Shown here one piece after another: positions 56,490 to 64,000 of a DNA stretch of 64,000 bases. Numbering within the stretch: the first letter of the stretch is position 1; each line of letters opens with the position of its first letter. The notes under the pieces are model-generated. The model saw only the letters and a list, made by a program, of their open reading frames with translations, did no database searches and was not told where the DNA came from. The DNA comes from Cydia pomonella (taxonomy: Eukaryota > Arthropoda > Insecta > Lepidoptera > Tortricidae). The translations under genes were made by a program, and so were the position numbers. Where the stretch lies: contig NC_084716.1 of NCBI RefSeq assembly GCF_033807575.1, positions 2,356,001-2,420,000 on the forward strand. Direction: 5' to 3'.

Positions 56490-56760
56490 TCTTTCCTTAA
56501 GAGGGAAGAATAGCTTTGCAATCCTAGCGAAATAACGGTCCTTTTTGTATGGAATTCCATTTCGGGAGAAAACGTTTTCCATTAACTAAATCTTAACAAA
56601 TCCCTGATTTTGATATTGATCGCTTCAGTATAATATATTCAAGGTTTATAGGTTTCGCTTTTTTGAAAAAAAAATAGAAAAAAAAGCTATAAACCTAGTT
56701 TTTCATTTACATGCAAGAAATTCATGGAGATAGAAAATATTTAGAAGTGGAAAAACTCTT
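56490..56760 (-). repeat. unclassified repeat, inverted partner of 53280-53570
   Basis: Ends at 'tagaagtggaaaaactctt', directly against the SINE at 56761. Confidence 0.75.
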
Positions 56761-57012
56761 GACGACCGTTCTGGCCTAGTGGGTAGTGACCCTGCCAATG
56801 AAGCCGATGGTCCCGGATTCAAATCCTGGTAAGGCAATTTATTTGTGTGATAAGCACGGATATCTGTTGATGTTTGTTCCTTGGGTCTTGGGTGTTTTCT
56901 ATGTATTTAAGTATTTACATATTATATATATCGTTGTCTCAGCACAGCACAAGCATTCTTGAGCTTACTGTGTGGGGCTTAGCCAATTTATTTAATAACC
57001 TAATAATGCCCT
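56761..57012 (+). repeat. SINE family 1, full length
   Basis: GACGACCGTTCTGGCCTAGT start, a box B variant GATTCAAATCC, and a 12-bp internal duplication near 'tgttgatgtttgttcc'. Confidence 0.9.
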
Positions 57013-57018
57013 GCGGTG

Positions 57019-57117
57019 GAAGCATGGTTCCATTTTTATCACTTGTCACTACTCGTCACGTTCGCCGTTATATACTTGTTAGAACGTGAAGGGCATGGTG
57101 ACAAATGATATAGAGCC
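57019..57117. mobile_element. short palindromic MITE
   Basis: Arms 'tatcacttgtcactactcgt' / (reversed) 'tatcatttgtcaccatgccc' and CACGTTC in both, around a ~20-base loop. Confidence 0.75.
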
Positions 57118-57266
57118 GACCATCTTAGCCCTACTGTAATACTTATTTATTTAAAACGTTTTCTCTTAATGTCTGGCCGGTCACGACGTGGTATACTTCC
57201 CTGTTCAGAACTAGCAATAAACCGAGATTTCGCCACAAAATTACTTTAACAGTATTGTTTACTATT

Positions 57267-57341
57267 ATTCCCGGCCGTGTGGACGCGCCCTAATCCCCAA
57301 TTAGGGCGGACATAAAGCCATGTCCACACGCGCGGGTAATG
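57267..57341. mobile_element. 75-bp hairpin element
   Basis: TTCCCGGCCGTGTGGAC pairs with GTCCACACGCGCGGGTAA, and CGCCCTAAT pairs with ATTAGGGCG inside. Confidence 0.75.
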
Positions 57342-57938
57342 GCGGGGTTATGGGGAAATGGTCAGTAATGAATTTTGGAGATGTTTTGGTTTAGGGAAGT
57401 TGTAGGAAACATACTTTGGTCCATATTGGAGCTACCGAAATGTAATTACGCAGCTTTGGAAGAAAATTCTTATTTTGGTAATAAGATAAGTACAATATAG
57501 TATAATTATAATTTCTTCTTTCTTTTCTCAATCGATCAATCAAATATTTATTGATTAAATATAGGTAATCATTTTATGGTTTAGTACTTTTTGAGTTTAT
57601 CGCGAACAGACAGGCAGACGCGGCTGGGGGACTTCGTTTTATAAGGTGTAGTCATTTTCAGCAAATACAGGTGTATACTGGTATTGTTAAATACATAGGT
57701 ATCTACCCCAGATCTTTAAAATTCAAACTTTAATGAGTTGGCAAAAAATATTTTTTTGGTACAAGCTTTTATCGCTGACTGTACTTTTCTTTCAGTAGGC
57801 AACTAATAATAGGCAAAAAAATTACTGCCTTGGGTGAGCCTCGAGCTCTGGTAGCCGTTTAAGAAATGTAACGCTCTTCTGGTAGATGTCACTAGGGTTC
57901 CCTAGACCCATATGGTTAAAAAATTCGCTGGCCATGGA
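57342..57938. other. no recognised gene
   Basis: Nothing supported apart from a 'cgctgactgtact' MITE-end scrap at 57773. Confidence 0.45.
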
Positions 57939-57939
57939 T

Positions 57940-58256
57940 GAGGTCTTGGTGGCTGAGTTGGCAGAGCGCTCTGGAGTATCGATCGAGAGACCGTGAGTTC
58001 AAGTCTCACCCAAGGCAATAATTTTTCCGCTTTTAAATTTATTCTAAGCTTAATAGCATCGTTCGCAGACATTTCAATCACCGTCAACTCCAATTATTTT
58101 GCGTTGTTTTATCACAGAGTTCCCATAGCCACCTCCTGTCTCCATTATCAGATCAGCTCCATGTCATCATAATTTTCCATTGTCATCCGATTTACATATG
58201 TATGTAAAATTTCAGCTCAATCGGAAATCGGGATGTGGGTCAAATTCAGCTTCCAA
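57940..58256 (+). repeat. tRNA-derived SINE (family 3), full length
   Basis: Head with box A TGGCTGAGTTGG (57950-57961) and box B GAGTTCAAGTC (57995-58005), then 'tcacccaaggcaataatttt' and the body shared with 22322-22448. The tRNA-like T arm CTCACC/GTGAG pairs, but the unit continues 250 bp as a SINE. Confidence 0.8.
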
Positions 58257-58517
58257 GATTTAAACGACAATAACTAACAGGGCAAGCAATAAAAATTGCT
58301 TGTAAAAATTGCGAAATGAACCAATTGCAGTTAATGAACTGATCAACGTCAAATATGACAGCGGAAGCTGTAATCCTAACATAGATAACTTTTTTATTCC
58401 AGGATTATTTAACCAATAACGATTACAACATTGAGCGTCACTTTTTAATACAACGGACCCATAATATTTATTCACAGAGAAATAACACATGCAGTAACTA
58501 GTCTCCATTGTCCACAG

Positions 58518-58656
58518 AGAATGGTCTGCTCTCGTACGAGAACCCGAACTACCACTTGGACCCGTCGCGCCTTGAGTCGGCGCTGTACAGCGACCTCTAC
58601 GATATGCACGACGACAAAATGCCGGACGAGTATGACGCGTATCTCGACAATAGGAG
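58518..58656 (+). CDS. internal coding exon, cytoplasmic-tail-like with NPxY
   Basis: Acceptor TCCATTGTCCACAG ends at 58517 and donor AG|GTAAGG follows 58656. The 139-nt exon is GC-rich against AT-rich flanks. It is open only in the frame with two leading bases (entry phase 1, exit phase 2). It reads NGLLSYENPNYHLDP, then SRLESALYSDLYDMHDD and KMPDEYDAYLDNR. E-N-P-N-Y-H is an NPxY motif of the kind that binds PTB domains in receptor tails. The rest is acidic and tyrosine-rich (YSDLYD, EYDAYLD), with no membrane segment in the fragment. I do not recognise the protein. No other certain exon of the gene is in the window. The 3' end and donor are duplicated at 58755-58781. Confidence 0.8.
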
Positions 58657-58857
58657 GTAAGGAACTATAATGACTTCATTATGAAACACTTTAGTGAACT
58701 ATAATGAACTTGACTAATCGTGTCTCGCCGCGGTCAAGAGTATAAAAACAAAGATATGACGCGTATCTCGACAGTAGGAGGTAAGGAACTATAATGACTT
58801 CATTATGAAACACTTCAGTATACTATAATGAATTCGATCAATCGCGTCTCGCCGCGG
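58631..58857 (+). repeat. 124-bp tandem duplication of exon end, donor and intron
   Basis: TATGACGCGTATCTCGACA starts copies at 58631 and 58755, and both run through 'taggaggtaaggaactataa' to 'cgtctcgccgcgg'. Copy 2 carries 26 bases of exon sequence and a second GTAAGG donor (GT at 58781) with few differences. Confidence 0.9.
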
Positions 58858-59384
58858 TAAATGTTTGACGTATCTCAAACTTCGAATCCGCCCGCGAGTC
58901 AGTAAGTGAAACTGACGTGGTTTTTTTTGAGATGACCGCATTTTTGTATAGGTGCATCTTTTATTTTTTAGTTATTCTTCTTTGATAAAAGGTGACCACT
59001 TTTAAACTTCTTAGCGGCCGCTTGAATGTACCGAAACGTAATGCCGGCTGTACACACTCATCGAGAGCCTCTCACCGAGAGTCTCGGCATCGCTTTGACC
59101 CTATCGGAGAAGGGCGAGACAATAGAAATACAAAATTCTGTACCATTACATATGGTGCTACTTTACCGCACTAGTGTGATAATTAGCATATTACGTAACT
59201 ATGTTGAAAATTTAAAAGGCCATATGTACTGTAAAATGTTGTACAATACATGTGCAAATAGGCAATTCGCAACTCGTGTCGATTTAAAACACTCCCTTGT
59301 GTACTATTGTAATGTACTATTATATACTCAAAACAATAATATTATTTATTTATGTCATAGTAGGTAGGTTAAAGTATTTTTTTT
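58858..59384. other. intron-like, no recognised feature
   Basis: A GC-richer patch at 59030-59115 (cgagagcctctcaccgagag) is self-complementary and may be a MITE scrap. ORF 59026-59367 is not credible. Confidence 0.4.
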
Positions 59385-59385
59385 A

Positions 59386-59505
59386 ATTTTTTTATACCAC
59401 GACGGTGGCAAACAAGCATACGGCCCGCCTGATGGTAAGCAGTCACCGCAGCCTATGGACGCCTGCAACTCCAGAGGTGTTAAATGCGCGTTGCCGACCC
59501 TAAAT
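59386..59505 (+). repeat. LINE-like fragment, CATACGG family
   Basis: 'ggtggcaaacaagcatacgg' and 'cgcctgatggtaagcagtca', poly-T on the left. Confidence 0.8.
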
Positions 59506-59648
59506 CTATTTTATTTATTCTGCGTAATCGTAGAACACTTCTCTCATGAGCCACATTTTTAATTTATACTTAAAGCCCGCGGTGGTAGCCGTTTCTGATA
59601 CCATCGGGTAAGCGATTGTAAACGGACGGTCCTGCACAGTATACAGTA

Positions 59649-59832
59649 CCCTAGTGTAAATTTGATCGACATCATAACGTGACGAACGCGTTTGCGTTAA
59701 GTCTCATTTTGTATAGGATTTTGAGTTTCCAAAACGTCCCGCTTGGCGCGCTCTTTCTAAATCCAATACAAAATGAGACTAAACGCAAACGCGTACGTCA
59801 CGTTTCAAAATCGAATTTATTTACACTAGGGG
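59649..59832. mobile_element. MITE with CCCTAGTGTA ends, copy 2
   Basis: TIRs CCCTAGTGTAAATTTGATCG / (reversed) CCCTAGTGTAAATAAATTCG; inner 'aacgcgtttgcgttaagtct' arm as in 48704-48883. Confidence 0.9.
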
Positions 59833-60145
59833 TACTGATCTTTGATATTTAACTGGCAGGCTATATTGTACATTGTAGATCTTTGAGTGCCTACAGTATT
59901 TACTAGGATACATTTAAATATAAAATTTCGATCATCTCTCATATAATGTGCTGCCGGATGGCCATGAATTTCAAATAAATAATGAAATGAACATCCTATG
60001 GGATCATAATTCTCCAGTTTATGACATACGTCATTATAGAACCGTTCAGCGTTGCGTAACGAGTGCACCGACCTGCAGTGCTCACTGCGCAGATGCCCTA
60101 TCGATCGTCACGTGCAATACGCGCATACAAACGTAACTAAACAGC
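59833..60145. other. no recognised feature
   Basis: Nothing supported. Confidence 0.5.
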
Positions 60146-60149
60146 CTAA

Positions 60150-60415
60150 CCACCATACAACATTGAGTGAAAACCGACCTTAGCACTAAAGGAGAAGACT
60201 CAAATTTGTACCACGGTGTAGAAACAATACCTATAAGAAAGAGCCTATCTACCATAAAAACTAGCGAAAACCGACCTTAATATTAAGCGAGAAGACTCCA
60301 ATTCATATCAAGGGCCTATAGCGACCAGAAAGAGATTATGTTCCATACAACGTTAAGCGAAATCGGACGCTATTATATTACTAAGCGAAAACACTCAAAC
60401 GCAATCCATAAGCTA
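60150..60415. repeat. degenerate ~95-100-bp tandem repeat
   Basis: CCATACAAC / CCATAAAAA / CCATACAAC starts at about 60151, 60252 and 60342. Each is followed by a 'gcgaaaaccgacctta'-type and an 'aagcgagaagactc'-type block. Confidence 0.65.
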
Positions 60416-60422
60416 AATGAAA

Positions 60423-60538
60423 ATAAAATAAATAAATAATTATTCGACATTCTTACTCAAATTGACTAAGCCCTACAGTAAGCTCAATATGGCTTGTGTT
60501 GGGGTTACTCTGACAACGATAAATACGATAAATACCTG
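60423..60538 (-). repeat. SINE family 1, tail only
   Basis: 'aaattgactaagccctacag' and 'taagctcaatatggcttgtg' with an (AATA)n tail. The tRNA-like head is absent. Confidence 0.8.
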
Positions 60539-60560
60539 CAATAATTTACGGGGTCATATT

Positions 60561-61111
60561 TTTTTTTTTAAAAGGTTTGTGAGTGTCGAGTGAAGACACA
60601 GGGCCCTCGCCAGAGATACGGGCGACCCCGTGCCCGCGGTGACATTCGCGAATGGTTTTAGTGACTTATGCGATGCCGGGTCCGGCATCGCCATCAGACG
60701 AAACAATGGTGATGCTCAGTTTTAGAGACCCGGCGTTGTTCTTGTGGTTTAGCTATAAATGGACCCATGGTCCCCGCATTAACTACGGGCGGCCATGGGC
60801 CCAGGTTGAGTTTTGTGAGGTTGAGGTTGATTTTTAAGATAGGGGGTTTAATTTATAGAAGAGGGGTTGATTTGAGTTGTTGAGAGTTATGTTTAATTGC
60901 GTTTAAGATAGGGGTTTAAGATGGTGGTGGAGAGATAGTTGAGATTTTTAAATTGGTGAAATTGGTTGTGGTTGGAGGGACCGCAGTAGAGATAAATAAA
61001 GGTACTCGACGGACGCTGCTGCCCGTCCGTCGGTTTTCCCTTAGTCGCCTTTTACGACACCCACGGGACGAGATGGGGTGGTGCTATTCTAACGCCGGCA
61101 CCACACGGCGG
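60561..61111 (-). mobile_element. 5'-truncated LINE insertion with 13-bp TSD
   Basis: The 13-bp ACGGGGTCATATT lies on both sides (60548-60560 and 61112-61124). The + strand begins with a poly-T run, i.e. the poly-A tail of a reverse-strand element. The far end, reversed, reads 'ccgtgtggtgccggcgttag' and 'gtgtcgtaaaaggcgactaa', a segment typical of lepidopteran LINE 3' regions. About 551 bp, with no complete ORF. Confidence 0.8.
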
Positions 61112-61271
61112 ACGGGGTCATATTGAGTAACTTTCACTATGGGACCAACCCCGAAATCGCAAAATTAGTAAAATGCATTGTCTCCACATGAAATTCATGG
61201 GTTAGGTACACATCATCCAATAATGTCTATTTTCCTTAGTGTTCATTAAGATAAAACCTACAAAATGTTTG

Positions 61272-61357
61272 AGGTATTTAAATAAAAGTAAACAAAATTT
61301 ACCCTCAAAAGACTCCTTAAGCCAATTGAGGGTAGATGAAAACATTACATGATCAAA
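61272..61357. repeat. short repeat with hairpin, copy 2
   Basis: Partner of 53098-53186: 'gtaaacaaaatttaccctca' and 'ccaattgagggtagatgaaa'. Confidence 0.8.
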
Positions 61358-61721
61358 TAATTAATAATCAAACGAACTTACCTGTGAAGTTTGATTACAA
61401 TTATGCGAGTATCCAAATCCAAGACAACAAATATAATTTACTAGCAGCAGTACACGTTATCGTGCAGTCCAAGTCACACATTTTAGAGATTATAGTATTT
61501 AAAAAACAAGTTCGCGCTGTCCCTCTCACTCGCTACGCTGCGTTCCTGCTTCGACATCGCTCCTCCAGTACTCATTATTTCAGAGTTATTTTTGTGTTAT
61601 TAACAGAGACTATTTTATTTTCATTTTTGGGGATGGGGGGGCGGGTCTTTGTTGTCTTGGATTTGGATACTCGCATAATTGTAATCAAACTTCACAGGTA
61701 AGTTCGTTTGATTATTAATTA
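61358..61721. repeat. 364-bp element with 74-bp perfect inverted repeats
   Basis: Bases 61358-61431 and 61648-61721 are exact reverse complements by base-by-base reading. The 216-base loop is GC-richer, with a G-rich stretch near 61629-61645. The 121-codon ORF across it is not credible because it reads both arms. Confidence 0.9.
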
Positions 61722-61727
61722 TACTTC

Positions 61728-61767
61728 GTATCCAAATCCAAGACAACAAATATAATTTACTAGCAGA
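61728..61767 (+). repeat. third copy of the arm's inner end
   Basis: 'gtatccaaatccaagacaac' and 'aaatataatttactagcag' repeat 61409-61447 exactly in direct orientation. They continue 16 bases past the left arm into its loop-side flank. Confidence 0.9.
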
Positions 61768-62294
61768 TGTTCAGAGCTTTGTATTTAAATTCAAATCCTG
61801 AATGCGAAAATAAAATAAAATATCGATATCAAATCAGTATGTTACGAACATACTGATATTATTGATTTTGACTAAAGAGAACAACGTACCACCTAGAAGT
61901 TATTAATTTATATCCAATTTAAATAATTATTTATGTATCTACATAGTATAAATGTAAAATGTATGTATAGCATAATAAAATATTATAATGATAAGCGTCA
62001 CGCATTAAGGAGTGAAATTGCTCTTGGTATTTCATTTCGTTAATATTAAAAAAGTATAAAACTTTCTTTGATTTCACTGTAGTATATTGATAAAGTTGTA
62101 TATATCTAAATATTCACAAGGTACAACTATTTTTATGTCATTTACAAGCCAGGACGCCATTAAGTGTAAATGTGTTTTCAAGCTTTAGTTGGCTCTAAAT
62201 AAGTTTTAGATGGGCATTTTCTGTCTGTAACCATATAAACAAACCATTTTGTATAATTTAGAATTTACCAACCATTCTCTGGATGTAATTACAA
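61768..62294. other. no recognised feature
   Basis: AT-rich; nothing supported. Confidence 0.5.
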
Positions 62295-62296
62295 CG

Positions 62297-62395
62297 GAGA
62301 CAAACAAGCATACGGCTCGCCTGATGGTAAACAATCACCGTAGCCTATGAATGCGCGCTACTGCAGAGGTATATTACATGCGCGTTACTGACCCT
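62297..62395 (+). repeat. LINE-like fragment, CATACGG family, diverged
   Basis: 'acaaacaagcatacggctcg' and 'cctgatggtaaacaatca'; no poly-T. Confidence 0.7.
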
Positions 62396-63660
62396 AAAAT
62401 ATAATCTAATTTTATGTTACGACACTTTAAAGTTAATTTTGAATACAGCAATCAATACTTTCCTCGGTAAATAGCCTTTGAGTGAGGTAGATAAAGGAGA
62501 ATTTTCTTCATTGTAAAGCTACCATAAATATCAAGGCTATATGTAAGTACTTTAAAACTAAGTCTGGACAATTACTAGTAGAGTATCCTGTAGGTATTAA
62601 GTATTCGAAACTTATCACTTTGAAAATATAGATGGACTAATTTTAGTTATTACCACAGATCAAGAAATAGTAATATGATATTATTTATAACTAAATAGCT
62701 AATCTCTCTCATCTGCTTATGCGTATCTGAACGATGATGGCTACTACGCTAACAAGTGGCAAGGAACTTAGGTAGATTATGTGTTAAGTTATGATATATT
62801 TGTGAACAAAATATCTGGCATGACTTGTAACTTGTAATTCATTTTAAGGAATAACATTTTTTAACGTTACCTACAATAAAACTGTACAGTGTGCATTGCG
62901 ACGAAAAATGAAAACTATTTAAGCTTTCTTTTACAGCAAGACAATATGACAACCCGAGCATTTACATTTCAGACAATAATAATGTTATTGTTAAAGGATT
63001 TCAACCCTTTATTGCGATTATTAATCTAGCTACTTAGCGCAAGCGACTGCAACACGTGGCAGCATAACTCTAGTTGCATGGTTGCACAATTTACAGCACT
63101 TATTTCGCGTCGCGGGTAAGTGCATCAACGGCGGTTCAGCTCTTGTTTGATGCGGCGATGTTCCCCTGAAGTTTGGAGCTGAGAATCCGTAAGTAAATTG
63201 TACCGGATTTATTACATTAGGCTCGTTGATATGGTATATTCTTGACAGCATATCAAAGCTGACGTTTGAAGTTATTAGGAGTATATAACAGCGTGATATG
63301 AGTACGAATCATAAATTTGGGTTAAAGGGTTTACAGATATATTTTTTCCTATATGTTGTTTACATACAGCATTTCTTTGTCTGTAAGGGCAATGAATGAC
63401 ATTGCGTACATTTTGTTTAAGGTATTTTAGGCCGCATTAACACCTATTAAATTACCTCAGCGTAACAAGAACCTCCTTTATATTTCATTATTTTTACAAG
63501 TCCTGTAAACTTCAGCTCAACCTTAAATATTTTTGCTCTTTAGTCCCTTATATTTACATGCGTAAAGCTACTTCCAATACTATTAAAGTCTTCAATCATT
63601 ACATTGGCATCAACACTGTTATAGTAGAGCAACGTTATATATCTTTGACGATATCATTTT
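62396..63660. other. no recognised feature
   Basis: AT-rich; the 73-codon reverse ORF at 63030-63251 has no recognised domain. Confidence 0.5.
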
Positions 63661-63679
63661 GAGATATGTATAATGACCG

Positions 63680-64000
63680 ACTGTAGACCGAAGAGCGAAG
63701 TGACCGAAGAGCGTAGCGACCGAAGTGCGAAGCGACCGAAGAGCGAAGCGACCAAAAGGAGCAACCGAAGAACCAAATGACCGAAGCATTATAACCTCGA
63801 CACTTAAAATGAAGCACATATAGCCTCGACGCTGCGGAAATGGAGGCCTCGATACGATTATTGTGGAATTGTAGAGTACATATAACTTAAAGTGCGGCAT
63901 ATATCTTCGTCACTGCGACAGCTGCGACAGCGGACCCCTTGACACAATTATTGTGGAGTAATGATAGCCTCCTCACTATTAAAGTGGGGTACATATAGCC
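63680..64000. repeat. minisatellite and degenerate satellite at the right edge
   Basis: 63686-63770 is a head-to-tail GACCGAAGAGCGAAGC-type 16-18-bp repeat. It passes into an irregular unit with 'acatatagcctcgacgctgc', 'acgattattgtgga' and 'attattgtggagta'. The array is cut by the window edge. Confidence 0.8.

Noticed and set aside
57945..58015. A tRNA gene on the + strand
   Set aside because: The head continues into a SINE body shared with 22322-22448.
61336..61701. A 121-residue protein
   Set aside because: It reads through both arms of the 74-bp inverted repeat; no domain or splice context.
63680..63780. CRISPR array
   Set aside because: Period of 16-18 bp with no distinct spacers, in eukaryotic DNA; it is a minisatellite.

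Overview
The window is AT-rich non-coding DNA from an insect, very probably a moth or butterfly (Lepidoptera). The basis is recall of repeat families common in lepidopteran genomes, not a database search: a tRNA-derived SINE with box A TGGCCTAGTGGG and box B GGTTCAAATCC, the 'CATACGGCCCGCCTGATGGT' LINE-like fragment, RTE-type retrotransposon 3' ends, and a repeat carrying a 5S rRNA fragment. No intact protein-coding gene is visible. The species cannot be named.

Host gene signals are few, and the exon-like ones all lie on the + strand. The best is a 139-nt internal exon at 58518-58656 with both splice sites and GC-rich coding sequence for an acidic, tyrosine-rich tail with an NPxY motif. Its 3' end and splice donor have been tandemly duplicated 124 bp downstream. 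Weaker candidates are a start exon at 31588-31752 (strong Kozak ATG, GTGAGT donor, reading phase compatible with the first exon, CTCF-like site upstream), an initiator-type promoter near 4220, and a TATA box with an ecdysone-response-like palindrome at 19461-19492. If these belong to one gene, most of the window is its introns.

Everything else is repeats. The standout is 6654-12534, a GC-rich block made of two head-to-tail copies (2962 and 2919 bp) of what looks like a non-autonomous Helitron. Each copy starts TCTATATTATATAAAGCTGC and ends with a GC hairpin, 13 nt and CTAG, and the second starts at the base after the first ends. Each holds four ~250-bp repeats, a ~130-bp cruciform, 267-bp repeats and dozens of GGCC-GAA-GGCC mini-hairpins.

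The rest is a dense mosaic. There are at least nine copies or fragments of one SINE family, two other tRNA-headed families and a separate tRNA-like unit, several decayed RTE/LINE fragments, and some 25 palindromic MITEs or TIR elements. Nested insertions give relative ages: a MITE inside a MITE at 920-1480, two TIR elements between the arms of a ~400-bp inverted repeat at 37165-40185, and a SINE inside a DNA transposon inside an older repeat at 53831-55450. Other structures are a 74-bp perfect inverted repeat at 61358-61721 and a short-period satellite that runs off the right edge.
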